In this document: positions 47,001-62,539 of the stretch, in pieces
Numbering within the stretch: the first letter of the stretch is position 1
Layout: every line of letters begins with the position of its first letter
Origin: Lactifluus volemus
Taxonomy: Eukaryota > Basidiomycota > Agaricomycetes > Russulales > Russulaceae
Direction: 5' to 3'
Length of the DNA stretch: 64,000 bases
Assembly: GCA_022376515.1 (NCBI GenBank)
Contig: WTXI01000016.1
Coordinates: 62,001 to 126,000 of the forward strand
The notes under the pieces: model-generated
Told to the model about the DNA's origin: nothing
Seen by the model: only the letters and a program-made list of their open reading frames with translations
Database searches by the model: none
Program-made: the position numbers and the translations under genes

Positions 47001-47442
47001 GTAACAGGGACAGCGATTTTTTATTACTCACGACTTGGTGCACGTGCGGCAGCCAGACGAGCGGGGGTTGACAAGTGATTGGTCATTCTGTCGGGGGGAT
47101 ATGGTGTGTGTTCAGCTTGCCCCGGGCCTCTGACAGGTACTGGCGTTATGCGGTCACGGCGCTTGAAGCTTGAACCCCTGCCCCTGTTTCTCTGTCAGCC
47201 TACCCACTCGTATTCAAGTTGTGCAAGAAATGTCACTTCCCGATGCTCAATCTCTGACACCAACATCGCACAAACTTGGATGATACGAGAACTTTGACGA
47301 AACCTCAGCCACTCGAGATTATACCGTGCAGAGCACGGGAGGACGCTAATTACTATTACGCTAAGCTCACCAGTCACAAAAAAAGGCGTAAAAAATATCG
47401 TGAGGGGTCATCAAACTCGTAAAAAGGTCGTAAAAGTCATCG
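47001..47442. other. Spacer upstream of the F-box gene
   Basis: 442 bases between the F-box ATG and the stop of the DUF300 gene. No gene or repeat seen. Confidence 0.4.
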
Positions 47443-50400
47443 TCATGAATGTTGATGTCGCGAAAGAACCTGATCTGCCCGCGGCGAGGAAGGTGGAGAA
47501 CGTGCATCCGGCAGATAGGAAAGAATGTAATTTGACGGTGGGGTAGAGCGGCGTGAGGCCAACGAAGATCTCACAGGCGCCGATGTTCGACGTGCACCCT
47601 TCGAACGAGGCTGGCGTAATGGATTGGGTGTAAATGCATGCGTCGATCTCGCCGCCTCCACTCGCGTAGGAGCTAGGCTAGGTGAGGAGGGTATGGCCTC
47701 TCTGAGAAGAATGGTTTCGTATGCGCGCGATCTAGCTGGACGATGGGAGCGTGGAGATGGGTTTGGGGGCGCAGAAAGCTCGGGAAAGCTTGGAACATTG
47801 TGCCGTGACTGGTCTTCTGAGCGTGAGGGCGTCGGAGAACGTTCTCGGTCAGAAACAAGATTCCGCGTTGGCACTGGTACTGCCGCTGCCACCGGTGCCG
47901 GGGGAACTTCTTCGTGAAGCGCTGATTCACAACTAGGTGACACATGGCCCGCCTTAGGAGGGGGCAAAGGTGGAAAATTGTCGCCAGTTCGATACTTCTC
48001 ATCCTGCGGCTGTTGCATCGGCTGCGGAGGAACGAAGAGTATGGCCGGTTCTCCATGAAACCCCCACACATCCTCCGTCACCTCGACAGGTCGTCCGGCA
48101 TTTACACTCTGCATCAACGCGGCAGGTGCAGAATTGAGAGGAAGGTGAGTCCTATGCGATTGCGACGACGGACTGAGGTGAGAAGTAGGAGAAGTACGGC
48201 CAGACCGCGAGCTCTTGCCCCCGTCGGATCGAAGCGGTGGGTTTGAGAAAAGCCGGCAGAGAACTGTATCGGCGCGGACGAGGTTTTCTTGCGTGGGCTG
48301 TGCATCGGGCAGTAGTACCTGGCTGCCAGTGGCACCTCGATTGTCGCGATACGTCCTCAAGATCGACGGAGGCGGTTGGTCATCGTATGCGCGTACTCGC
48401 TGTTCCGCGTTTCGGGAGCGGCGAGACTTGCGTTTTGAATTCGATTTCGATGACGAAGGCAACGCATGGGGCTCTTGGTGGTCGGGATTGTTTTGGGAGA
48501 CGCGCTCGTACGGACTACGCCACAGGGACCGTTCATGGGTATAATTTTGCTCAAAATTTGGATGAACATTTCCCAACTCTGGGTCTATAAGTAGCAGTCG
48601 AGTGTTGGTTATTGGAAGGAGGGTATGAGCTGCACTCACCAGAACGTCTATGTCCTCTCCTCTCCAACACCTTTTCGAACTGGATGTCCAACACCTCGCT
48701 CTGCGAAAGGCCATGGCCGTGATCATCGCCGAGGCCTAGCCATTGCCTCTCCCCATCTATCTCGACCTCGACGACCTCATTCACTTCCAAATCATGCCCC
48801 TTTACTATTCTACGACGTTCGCGCCATACTCGCGCACGGCTCTTATCAAATGCGCCGTCGAGCACGGCAACGCGACGCGCAAGCGAGTCAGTCTCTGTAC
48901 CACGCATGCGACACCACATGTAAACCAAACCAGCTCGGACCTCGCGGAAGGTCTCGCGGAAATCCATCGCATGAGCAAAGGAGCGGAAACGCGGCGTCTG
49001 TGTAGCTTTAGGAGTAGTCGGGACATATGGCTTGTAGCTGAACGCCTTGATGTGAAGAAAAGCAAAGAGGCTGTACTGTATTCAGTATCGAGCTTACAGG
49101 ACCAATCAATCCCCACCAGTGACTGACCTCATCTCAAATGTCTCAAGGATGGCACTCCAACCGATGGTAATCTCTCCGGCAGTCATGTAGGGGGTCTGTA
49201 ACAGAGTATTAGAACTAGTGCCATAACTCGGTACCGAAGGTGATCATACATCTTTGACCACCTGGAGCATGGTTAGCAAAGATAGAAAAGTAGCTTGCCA
49301 GAAAGTCAGGAACACTATCAAGATGGTGTCGGCTCTCGACTCAGTCAAGGCGTCGCTGAAGTAGTGAATCAAACGCACCGACAGATTTGACGGAGAACAA
49401 TTTCAAAACAGGGCGGTGTGGAGCCAACTCTTTTGCGACGCAAAGATACAGCTGAAAGAGGCAATACATGGCTATCGTAACACTGAGTGATATAATTGAC
49501 GAGATCTGCCAAATGATACTCTGATAAAACTGCCATCTGAAGAATGGGCCATCACGCACGTAGACATGGCCCCAAGCAGGAGACCAGGACTGCTCACAGT
49601 AAAGGCCAATGTGATTTAAAATGACAGCCACAAGGGTGGTTCTAAATCGGAAGATATCAGCGGCGTTAGGAAGGCAAGACGAAACATGAAACACACGCAG
49701 GTCGGACGACACAATACTGAAGTACACCCCACTTCATGAGCTGTAGAAAGTACAGACCATCCTTGAAAAGGAAAACAGCGCATTGAGCATTGAGCATGGG
49801 CACAAAAACATTAGAGTCTGACAAGGAGGCGGACCCACCTGCGGTTTCCATCTGACCATACAGAGCGGGAACACCCACTTCTTTGGGGGCAGCCCGCGCC
49901 TTCTGAGTTCCGCGTCTGCCTCCCTCGACAGGCCCCGTTTTCGAAATATGGCCTTCTGTACTTCGGGGTCCGGTGATAGATATGTAAGCAAGAGGTAAAA
50001 GAAGGCGGTGAGGAGGATGGCCTCGTATGCGTCGCGTATGAGAAGCAAGGGCGTGGCGTTATCCTGCGAGAGACTATGCGTTCAGTGACCAGTAGTATCC
50101 TGAGATGAAATATAGTGCCCGGACCCAGAAGAGGTATGATGCAAGGCTGATGGAGGCATAGATGGGAACCATGAGCAGCAGGCGGATGATATCTTTGTGT
50201 AATCATGATTAGATTCGGCGCAGCATACATTCAACAGCATGACAAAATAAACGTACAGCGCTGTTCTAGTTTCTAAGCAAATGGAGTCAATCTCTGGATG
50301 GATAGATAATATGGACCGAACGGAGGTGGAGACGCACGTTAGTATACCATTGGAGATGCTTGTTGATGAGCCAGGAGGAAGCGATAATAGCGATGATGGT

Positions 50401-50592
50401 AAATATTCCAGATACAATCCATCCTACATCATGCGCTGTGATGGAAACCAAGAAGAAAATGAGGACTCGTGCGATAAGAAGAAATGCCTGATAAAATGTC
50501 CACGTACCCTGAAATACAACATTTCCATGCTGAAAAAGTGGAGGCCCCTTCTGTGGTGCCTCAGGTGCAAAACAAGTCGCATTTTTTGACAT
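47443..50592 (-). CDS. DUF300/TMEM184 (Ost-alpha-like) membrane protein
   Basis: Seven-helix type membrane protein of the organic solute transporter alpha/TMEM184 family; transport function in fungi is not established. First exons 50592-50508 and 50435-50338 give MSKNATCF, then HDVGWIVSGIFTII and WLINKHLQWYTN. Later exons supply QRYIIRLLLMVPIYASISL, DAYEAILLTAFFYLLLTYL, MVRWKPQDGLYFLQLMKWG, LVAVILNHIGLYCEQSW, IIWQISSIISLSVTIAMYCL, and FLTFWQATFLSLLTML with VVKD before TPYMTAGEI. About ten short GT-AG introns are needed; one donor reads GTGTGT at about 49696. The C-terminal third (exon ending 47443) is about 370 residues of Ser/Pro/Arg-rich disorder with many SP sites. The frame is intact wherever I followed it. 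Confidence 0.85.
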
Positions 50593-50931
50593 TATGCGAT
50601 AAGAAACGCGAGATGGAGAAACCAGAGAGAGGTGCGCAAAGAGATCGTCAAGGTCAGGTCATAAAGCGTCGTAAATCGTAAGGTGGGATGAGCTTAATAT
50701 GATAAAATGACAGGCTGGGTATTGCAAGCGTTCACCTGGGCCACTGTGAGGGCCTGGTAGTGGCCTGATCAGGAGAAGCTCAGATAGCGTCCTTTGCCTC
50801 ATTACGGCAACGATTACATACGCAAGGCACAACCAATCACGACACAATAGTCAGAGAGCTCCCACAACGTACAGTACATAGACCCCCTTTAATTTTCTGA
50901 TCCCTCTTAATTCTTCTTCTCTCAACCCCAT

Positions 50932-52857
<1,926 letters not shown>

Positions 52858-53044
52858 ATCGCAGCCCTGTTGGAGAAGGGAGTGCCCAAGGGAGTATACT
52901 ACTTGTAGTGAAACAGTAGCGACTCGGTATTAGGGTATTGGGTTTGGTTGATGACAATCGATCGGGGATGATACTGCGATCCCCGTGTTGCCCGACCATC
53001 TTCAGCCTCGCCGTTACCCAATTTGTTTTTCGGACCAAACTACT

Positions 53045-55443
53045 CTATACAGACAATCGTACCGCTTTGATAAACTCAGCCACCTTATCTATATCTTTCC
53101 CTGTCCCGTCGGCAGTCTCCACTCCTCCGCTCACGTCTACGGCCCAAGGGCGCACAGTACCCACAGCTTCAGCAACATTATCTGGAGTCAATCCACCAGC
53201 AAGCACGATCGGAAACGTGCCGCCAGTCGTCTTTGTCGCTTCGCCCTCACCCGCGAGCACGACGCGCTTGGCGATATCCCAATCGAACGTCTTGCCGCTT
53301 CCCCCACTCGCTTCGCCGGGAGCAACGGCCGTATCGAGCAGAACGTATCGATGCATTCCTGGGCGGCTGATCCCTTCGAGACCACGCCCGTCCGCGTGGA
53401 CGTGATATACCCGGATGACCGGTACGGGTATCTGCTTGCTCCATTCTAGCGGCTCCGAGCCGTGCAACTGGACCACGTCAAGCTGCGCTACAGCGACGCA
53501 ATGCAGCACGAAAGAGAGCGGCTGGTCTTGGAAGACGCCGACGAGGAGCGGGCACACACCGGTCGAGGCGGCTACGGATTGAGACAGCCTGCGCGCGTGG
53601 AGGGTGAACCAGGGCTCGTTCTGTACGTCATCGGGGGTTTCAAAGAGGGCAGCAGCAGCAGGCGCGGTCGACGTGCGCAGCCCGCGGATGGTCAAAGATA
53701 TCGCCTGGGCCTGCTCCAACGAGATGCATCGCTTGCTGGTGGGAACGAACATGAGGCCGAGCATGGATGCTCCAGCTTTGGCCGAAAGCAGAGCCTCTTC
53801 CATTGTTCGAATCCCACAGATCTTCACCAAAGGGGGCCATAGCGCGTCAGGTTCTGGTGGCTTGGCCCAGTCGAGAAGCTCGGAGATAAAGAGACGAGTG
53901 TCTTTGGCCCGCATTAGGGTCTCTCCAACAAGAACGGCACTAACGCCTTCCTGGACGTATCGCCGCACGTCTTCCCCGCCTGTGATGCCACTAAGTGCAC
54001 ATAAAATAACGTCGTGGCCTTTAACCATGTCAGCGAGACGAGACGTCGTAGCCATGTCAACCTGGAAGTCGTGTAAATTGCGGTTGTTCACACCGATGAC
54101 ACGAGCGCCAAGAGCGAGCGCGGCTTCCATCTCACGTGCGTTGTTAACCTCTACGAGAGGCTCCATCCCCAGCGACAGCGAATAGTCATACAATGCGCGT
54201 AAGCGCGTAGCTGGGAGCATGGCGACGATGAGCAACACAGTGTCCGCGCCGTGGAGACGCGCCTCGGCAATCTGGTATTCATCGAGGATAAAGTCCTTTC
54301 GTAAAAGGGCGGGCCGATTAGGCAATGCATCGACGGCCTGCCGCGCGAGACGCAAGTCGAGCAGGGATCCCTTGAACCACGTTGGTTCGGTAAGCACCGA
54401 AATTACGGACGCGCCGGAGAGCGCATAAGCTAGTGCCTGCTGCGCCGCGTTGGCAGAGAGTGCTATGGGACCTTTAGAAGGGCTCGCGCGTTTTATCTCC
54501 GCCATCAGAGCGGGAGTTTGAGCTTTAAGTCGCGCCACAAGTGAGATAACTGGTGGCGCAAGGTGCATGGAGAGGAATGTCGCAAGGTCCGCGGGAGTTG
54601 TCCCCGGCGTCGCTTTGGCTGCCTCAACGTCCTTGAGGCGCTGCGCATATATTTTCTCTAACACACTGGAGATTTTTCCGGGAGGGACCGTGGAGTTTTG
54701 AAAATCCTCGATTGTAAAAGGAGGAAGCGTCTGGTCGAACACACGAGCGGATGGGTTTTCTTCCCACAGCCCACCTTTGAGCTCTAGGAAGTTGCGGAAA
54801 AGGTCGTCACCAGACTCGGAGAGAATACTCTCCGGATGATACTGCACTGCCTCAAGTGTATGGACGCGGTGGCGCACTCCCATGATGACGCCGCTTTCCT
54901 GAGAGAAAGCGGTAATGGCAAGGTCTGCTGGGAGTGTTTTGACATTGGCGCTGAGGGAGTGGTAACGGATTGAGTTGAAACCCTGGGGGAGGCCCCGGAA
55001 GCAACCACGGCCATCGTGCCGAATCGGACTCAATTTTCCGTGCATGATTTCACCTGCATAACTGGGATAAGGGAAAATGCTTAGCAGCCGGATCCCGGGC
55101 TGAGAGAGAGGTCTTGGCACGCGTACCTGATCTCACCACCAAAGACATCCACGAGGCATTCCAAGCCCATACAGACACCGAGGACTGGTACGCGACCAGT
55201 GAAATGGCGTATTGCATCGCGTGAGAGACCTGAATCAGTAATTGGGTGCCCTGGGCCAGGGGAAATGATGAGGGCGCGAATTTGCAGAAGGGGAAGGGCG
55301 TCAGGTTTAATAGCGTCGTTACGAATCACGGTGACATCTGCGCCAAGGAGGGTGAGGTGCTGGTAGAGATTCCAAGTGAAAGAGTCAAAGTTATCGATCA
55401 TAAGCACGTCCAAAGGACGGGCAAGATGTTCTGGAAGGGACAT
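53045..55443 (-). CDS. TRP1: Trifunctional tryptophan enzyme (TrpG-TrpC-TrpF)
   Basis: Fused glutamine amidotransferase of anthranilate synthase, indole-3-glycerol-phosphate synthase and phosphoribosylanthranilate isomerase. Exons 55443-55127 and 55061-53045 flank a 65-nt intron and give 777 residues, as in other fungi. Domain 1 (to about residue 210): [21 protein letters not shown], the catalytic cysteine in GVCMGLE, and the VQYHPES histidine/glutamate. Domain 2 (about 260-530): [43 protein letters not shown]-like [20 protein letters not shown]. Domain 3: [49 protein letters not shown]. The start is ATG at 55443; the longer frame would need a TTG. All key residues are present. Confidence 0.97.
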
Positions 55444-56340
55444 GGCGTCAACGGTCGAAGCAAGGGAAATCAATCAAAACAGCTTCGGGTGAATCGGGTC
55501 ACGCAACACCCGATGGCAAAGTCGCATATCACTGTCCCGTCACCTCACCGCACCGCACTGGGATGCATCGATGGCATATTATCATTTCTGTATATTTATT
55601 TCAAATAAAGTCATATTGAGGGCCGTTGGCATGACCGTCACCATACGACATAAAAAATAAAATACAGTAATATAAAGCGGGACCGAGAGAGGTGAGAAGT
55701 GAAAATTGTAATATCGAAGAGATCCCGTGTGATTACTAGCGCCCCCGCTCTCAGTTGCTACAGCTTTGTTGTCAAGACAATGAACAGGAAAGTGATATGC
55801 GAAAGAGCGGACTCCGACGGATGGGAACATTATCATCAACGAGCCCATGAAACGTATTTTGAGAATGTGGCATTAATGCGCCCATTGGAATGTAATGTCA
55901 AAACCAAAATTCCGGGAGAGTGAAAAAAAGGGGAAGTGTGAGAGAGTTGCGAACGGGCCATGAGGAGGGAAAAGTCAAAACGGGATGATGATGGCAACAG
56001 TGACGGACGGAAGAGATGATCAGTGGACCGCCCGGCCGCGCATTAACCAATTTGACACTTTGGTCTAAGCAAAAAATTCAAATATAGGGTGGTCCATTCC
56101 ACTCCATCTTTTTCTACCACAACTTTCTTTTCTTTCTTTTTCACTTTCTTTGTACTTTTCCCCTCTTTTTATTTTCTTTAGCGTCTGGAACGCCCCTTCA
56201 CTTTCCCCAGAGGCAAACCGTGACCCTTTCCTTAATAAGCCAAACCCTTTCCCTCATTTCCTACCATCAAACTTGACCCTACCCTACCCCTCCCTACCCC
56301 AACCCGTCCCACCCTTCCCCTCAGTTTCAACTTGTCCAAC
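55444..56340. promoter_or_regulatory. Divergent promoter region between TRP1 and NoxR
   Basis: About 900 bases. The NoxR side has a CCAAT-like element (attaaccaatttg) at about 56041-56053, a TATA-like aaatata at about 56080-56087, and a long pyrimidine tract at about 56105-56180, typical of fungal leaders. No gene seen. Confidence 0.5.
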
Positions 56341-58343
56341 ATGTCCCTCAAAGCCGAACTCGAGACTTGGGCCGCAGCTCTCAAAGCCTACGACGAGGAG
56401 GATTTCGAAAGGAGTCTCAACCTCTTCTCCGTCCGTCTTCTTTTTTATTCCAACATCTATTTTTTCTCACCTATCCCATCTCCGTCAGGAAATCGCCGAC
56501 TCTTCAAAAATACTCACAAATATGGGTCTCATTTACGCTACTCTTGGCGAGCATGAAGCTGCCGTCGAACAATTCTTAGCTGCCACCCGTCTCGACAACT
56601 ACCTTGCCGTTGCGTCCGTCGCCTTTCACTCTTCTCCCCCAAATGTCCCTTTTTCTCATCTTCAATTCCAGTTACTTCCAGTGTGGGGTCTCAAATTTCT
56701 TAATTGGTCGTTATGACCTCTCTGCCAAAGACTTTGAAGAAGCTCTACTCTATCTCCGGGGGAATCAGTCCATGTGCGTCGCTTACCTTGATGTCATCCC
56801 GGTATTGTTTTGAATTTGCACCTGTCTAGTAACTATACCCAAATCGGCCTTGCCTTCACATTATATTCCGCAGAGGTCCTTTTTAACAAAGGTAAGCATT
56901 TTTCTCACTCTTCTTTCACATTATTTAACCTCCTTTTCCTAGGCCTCTCTTTAATTTATCTAGGCCAAATGCAAGAGGGAATGACCGAGTTGGAGGATGC
57001 CGCAAGTCAAAGGGCGACAGAAGAGCACGGCGTGATCGAAGAGGCTATTCGTGACCGTGGAGAGGGCTACACAGTTTTCAGCATAGTGCGTCTTTCGAGA
57101 ACCCTCGTATCTCCTCCTTAAAGTTGACTGGATCCGCAGCCCGTCGGTGTTCTGTACCGCCCATCAGAGAACAAGCTCAAGAATGCAAAGGCACGTGACT
57201 TCTTGGGCAAAGCTGTAAGGAAATCACCTTTGTCATGTCATGACTACCCGTTTACATGATCTCTTGTACAGAAACTCGTTGCCTCGGATAATCCTAACGA
57301 GGCATATACAACGTTTTCCGGTGTCACTCGTTTGCGACAGGGCATTAGCCCTCAAAACGTCTTCGTCGACCGGAATGAAGAGGATGGAGGTCTTGGCCGA
57401 GCTGCTACCTTGGGTCGCATAAGTGCGTCGCGTTTTGTTTCTTCAATCTTTCCACGAATCTCAACCTGTGCCATTTCTAGAAGGACCTGGCTTGGAAGTG
57501 CAACCTGCTGCCACCCTCTCCCGTGCAAAGACCACACTCAATGTTCCAGGCAACGCCCGTGAACGTTTCATGGACGAGAGCGCCGGCGTAGGCGCATCAC
57601 CGTCACCTCGAGGTGACAATTTATCAGCTGCAAACCCCCCCTCGCGCAGTAACACCGTCATGACTACCGGACGACCTGGTCAAGCCGGCTTTCCCACGCG
57701 AGGACTCAGCGTGCGCAGCAGACCCGGGTCTGACGACGCTGATATGGCGACATCACCCAAATTTAGTGCGCATACATACGCTCTCCGTCTTCCTTTTCAT
57801 GCTAACTCACTGATCCATCTTTCAGAGGGAAATTCGCGAGCGACCGAGTTTTATGACAATATCGTAGATTCGTATGCTCAGCGATCTCCGCCGCTGAATG
57901 ACCGTGTCGCAAAATGGGCGCGGGGAAATACAGGAGGGCCTACCCGCACGCCCACTGCATCGACTCGCTCGGGCACCCTCAAACGACGCCTCACACGGCG
58001 CACAATCGCGCCAAGCATGTACGACGAGGAGGAGGAGGGTTACGGTTCCGGCGAGTGGGACGAGATGTACGAGCTGACGAAGATCAGGGTGAAGATTCAC
58101 TTTGACGAGGACGTGCGTGGCATGGCGCTGGACCCGGAGTTACCCTTCGTCGAATTTAGACAACGCGTGGCGGCAAAGTTTGAGCTGAGTCCTCAGGCGG
58201 TCATGCTCAAGTTCCGTGACGAGGACGGCGGGAAGATTTCGTTACAAGATTCGAGCGACTATGACCTTGCCATAGAGACGGCACGCGAGAGCGCTAAAGG
58301 TAGACCAGAGGGCAAGCTCGAGGTCTGGTGCGAGAGGAAGTGA
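56341..58343 (+). CDS. NOXR: NoxR, p67phox-like regulator of fungal NADPH oxidase
   Basis: Cytosolic activator of NoxA/NoxB with Rac; needed for hyphal fusion and differentiation. The start MSLKAELETWAAALKAYDEE opens TPR 1. TPR-like repeats follow (LTNMGLIYATLGEHEAAVEQF, FQCGVSNFLIGRYDLSAKDF, IGLAFTLYSAEVLFNKGLSL). The activation-domain part reads PVGVLYRPSENKLKNAKARD and GKAKLVASDNPNEAY. A disordered middle precedes a C-terminal PB1 domain, KIRVKIHFDEDVRGMAL to KFRDEDGGKISLQDSSDYDL, ending EGKLEVWCERK. Nine GT-AG introns of 51-66 nt were needed and all keep frame; for example, the last runs 57763-57824 or nearby. The PB1 acidic OPCA-type stretch DEDGGKISLQDSSDYDLAI is complete, so binding of Cdc24-type partners is likely. 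Confidence 0.93.
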
Positions 58344-61300
58344 CATTGTTGAATCAGTGGCGCGGATTTTATTGCTATGATTCCAGGGATTAATATCTAT
58401 CCAACTGTACTTCGTGCGTGTATTTTCCACCACTATCCATACTGTCCTTCGTTCTTGCATCGTTTGCTTTATTTTTTTATTTTTGGTTGCTTTCATTGTC
58501 CTAGTGCGGGGGTGCTCATGGCATCGCGTCCACAGGAATACCACTACAATACCATCTTGTCAATTGTACGGAATAGCAGTGAGCTACTAGACGTCCTTTG
58601 GAGATTGTGAAATTGATATAATACATTGTCATACCCGAGAAAAATATAAAGAACCTGTACAATAAGTGTGTGAAATAGTATGACTGTTACGCGACTAGTA
58701 GGCAGTGTTCTTATTCTTCAGTTTACGGGACAAGTTCCTTCAATACGGGTTGTCTACCTTTCCCCAACCCACTTGATAACCCCCAGTCGCAACGGAATTC
58801 GGAACGGAGTACGCACTACCATTACTTACTAAGGGCCTCATTATGGCTTACTCTTACATTGATACAGCCTTTCTCGAGACTTGTTGAAGGGCGCACTGCG
58901 GCCAGGCGCATATCGTCACATACACAAACACGTCATAGTGCATACTAGTAGGTTTGTTGCTAGCCTGAGCAAATACACATCTACCATACCTTTCTGGTGA
59001 TCGCCTGAAAAAGCTTTTTCTTTTAATGGGATCATGATCGCCGTCATGAGCCCGCGGACAAAACTGGAGATTTTTCGCGCTCGAGTTCCGCTTCACATTC
59101 CAGATATGGTTCGCGGGGGTGGGAGCTCGGAGCTCGGAGTGACTGAGAGCTTACAAAAGTCATACGTAACGTACCAATCGAAAGGTCAGTATCATTGCCC
59201 AACCTCCCGCATCAGGTGCGTTGACTTCTTCCTTGGATCAGGAGTCCGAGTCACTAGATTGGAGTTTTATATTGAGAGTGTTAATGCGCAACCTAGGGGA
59301 GCTGCCAGTGCTCAGAATCGCTTCTGACCTCGGTCCACACGCTTGAAGCTTGAGGTTGGATGCCGTCTCTCCAACAAAATACATAGAGGTTAGCGGAGAC
59401 ATTTGCGCCTCCACATCTACTGTTTTGATGGCATGCACTACCTCCCTCATGCCAACCAAGTACACTTGCATGCCAGCGTTAACGCGGACGAGCTTCTATT
59501 TATGAAGCGTGTCATACTATGCGCATGAAATTCTGTACAGAGGCGTACATCAACGGATCAAAAAAAGAAGGAAATGTGAGCGTAACGCGCAAGAAGGTAA
59601 TTTGGCCTATCGGTGAATAAATCACGCGTAAAACGCCGCTTCAGGGAAAGAGGAGAGGGATCACAACTTTGAAGCGACCAGCAGGACCCCGTTTTACGCA
59701 TACCACATTGACAGGGTAAGGAAACGCTGCCACTGCGTGAGCGGGGCCTGGGACAACATGCAGATTAGCGTCGTCCATTCAGCGGGTCCGTCACGGTGAG
59801 GGTCCTGCGGCAAAAGATTGAGATAAGACATCCGGCCATTCATATGAGAAGGAGAAGTTGGCACATACGGGAACACCCCGTGCCGGGAATCCTAGGGAAT
59901 ATAGCTCGAGGGCCCTGCGGAAGAATGGGTCATTAGTATCGGAACTTGAAGGTCACTGGCGGCCGTGAATGCAATGAGCGGAACGCGCATTGCGCATCCA
60001 AAGAGATAGTCGCTTAGAAAAGGGCACATTGTCTTCCCGATGGAATGGTCAGATCAGAGCAGTATTGGTTTTGCGGTCATCTCGATTGGGAATGGAAATG
60101 TCGAACCGATATTGTACGTGAGCGCCTTGCTCTGAGCAGCGAAGACCGATGCCGAGGGCCAAAAATGAGTGTATCCCTTGTAGACGGTGGCGAGCGCTTT
60201 CCACGACCTCGGCCCAGCGTCTGTTTTTGTTGTCAGCTGTTTTCGTCCCATCCTCACTTCTTGTTGCTGTGATGTGAAAGCGCGATCTCGTGCCTGGATC
60301 AACGAACTCTCAGCCAAGTGGGCAGGGATCGCTCTTTCGTGCCTCTTGCTAAAAACCCACCCACTGCCAGCCCGACACGCGAGGTTTTCGCTTAATTTCA
60401 AGTTTTGCCGAAGCGCCGAGGGGCAAGCCGAGGAGGCGTGACGGTGCCGGCGGGACGCGTGCTTTTGGGGAGCAGTCAAGCAAGCTTCCACTTGTCCCAA
60501 TCTAGGGATCGTCAGTGGTCTTTCCTTTTTTTTTTTTTTCCGCATGATCAGAAACGCAAGAACATTCTCGGTTCTCCCAATGATTACAATTTTGCTTCGT
60601 TCCAAGGATGATCCTTACCCAGGCTGTTGGTGGACCTAACTTACCGCGTGGGTGTTTCGCCCTTGATCCATTTGCAACACTTCAACCAGGCACGTTACAG
60701 CATCAGCATTTGTTGCATACTCTCTTTCCCCTATCGCTGTCCAACTCGCACCCTCGCACCCTCCGGAGGCTTTAGTTGCATGTGCGAGCTTTACGCAAGT
60801 TCCCCATCTCCTATGTTGGACCAGCTGGCTTGGTGTCTCCACTGGCTCTCCCCACTATCGTCCGTCACCTCCATGACTGCATGAAACTGACTGTATGTGT
60901 GCATTTGACTCCCTGAAATTTCTTTGAAGTTTTTTGGCCTCTTTTCCACCAAGACCGGTTTATTCTCTGCCGCACTCGCTGCATTGGCTACAAGACCCAA
61001 AGCCAAGATGTGTCTCGTTCTTCATCGTGTCATTTGCGTCTCGCTCCTGAAGGTCTGAAGAATATAATTGGTCAACCCGAGTTCAGACCCACCATCTTCA
61101 AAGGTAGTGTGTTTGCGCTTTGGCACCATGACACCAAAAATAGGCACAAACAACATAAGGGAAGGTTTTGCGTGGATGGAATCTGGTTCCTTCAAGAAAT
61201 CTTGCGATCAAAGCGTTTACTATACCGCAGATGAAGGACTGCGATTCTCCTTTATCCGGGAGACCGGGACTGCGAAGATGTAATCCTCCGATTTAATCGG

Positions 61301-62539
61301 CAATTGAAACGACGTTTTAGGCCCATGTGCGTATGATCTTCCATGGTTCACTCATGGTTTACTGTTATTTTATTTTTCACCCCAAAGAAGGTAGTCATCT
61401 GGTACTTCTTTCATAGGGACCTGTCTATGTCCTAGGGGTACCATATATACAGCGCCTACCCACGCAGTTGTCTCAGTTTTCGCACACTGTCGATGCGTGA
61501 TTGGTAAAATATTGCCTTGCGTCGTTTTAGCCCTGTACTTACACAGACTATAGTCGCGCACGCAATTGAACGCATTCAAATCACCCTACGGCTACATGCC
61601 TATATCTCTACCTACTGGCATCTCTTTTAGGGGTCTCCGGAAGCTCACAAGTGAGAGAAAGCCTGAGTAGCACTGGACCGGAATTACTATCCATATGGGG
61701 GTAGAATGGACTTGAGTAATGATTTGTGCCCAAAGTAGGTACCTCGCTGATCTTATCGCCGTTCTCTTCAACTTAATAATAACCGCAAAAGGGTGGCGGC
61801 ATATGCAATAGCGTGGGAGCGCGAACCCGGGTTCTTAAGTCTGATCCGAAACAGGTGATTTACACAGACAGTTTGAATAGCGTCCGAGACGTTTTACCTC
61901 CAGCCCTGCATACCAAGCTATCGTTCAATACATTCTTCCGGAATGTTCTCACCATCGTTGTGACGATCGCGATTCTAGTAGGTTTCATAAACCTCGTGTC
62001 CAGCCAACGTAGCGCTAAACCTCCAGGAACTACCTTCACAAACAGAGATCTGTTAGAGTACAGTAGGGAAAGCTGTGCGAGGAGCGCAAGGCAGGGCGCC
62101 GGCATCCCCGACATCAAGAACTTTATTGTCATAACTAATCACATTCACCAGTCCTTGTCAGCAGATAGATGCATACCATGACTGAGCCTAGCCCCATTAA
62201 GACCGCGACGGTACTGGGTTCAAGGTTTTCATCTGCAGTATAGCTCTATCGGTTCTGTGCCTTTCATACTTGAATCCTGCGTTACGAGAAACTACCCCGG
62301 CGCCACCTAATGACGGGATTCATAAAAACTATCTCCTGCCCCCTAAATGCACAAAACATTGATCCCTCCCGCTTCTCTCCGGTCGGATAATTTTGACTGA
62401 GGGGATCTGTACAGTACCGGTGGCCTCTATTCCTCCTTTCCTTTTAACATATCTCCTGACTTGACACCCTTGCCCAGTTCTCCCAGTTCTCTATCACCTG
62501 AGGTCTATTTGTTTCTGCCTTACCCCCAGTTTGGGCTCA
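58344..62539. other. Gene-free stretch of 4.2 kb
   Basis: Only short frames; the largest, a 183-codon minus-strand frame at 60054-60605, has no domain and runs through a T14 tract. A 122-codon plus-strand frame at 61813-62181 has one hydrophobic segment but no support. There is a short tandem of gagctcg near 59124-59138. No tRNA or transposon feature recognised. Confidence 0.4.
60526..60539. repeat. T14 homopolymer
   Basis: Fourteen consecutive T in the intergenic tract; possible poly(A) end of a retroposed sequence on the minus strand, but nothing next to it supports that. Confidence 0.8.

Noticed and set aside
60054..60605. 183-codon minus-strand ORF
   Set aside because: No domain, composition like random frame, and lysine run encoded by the T14 tract.
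61813..62181. 122-codon ORF with one membrane segment upstream of the Cfs1-like gene
   Set aside because: Considered as an N-terminal exon of that gene, but no donor/acceptor with matching phase was evident and the gene has a plausible closer start.
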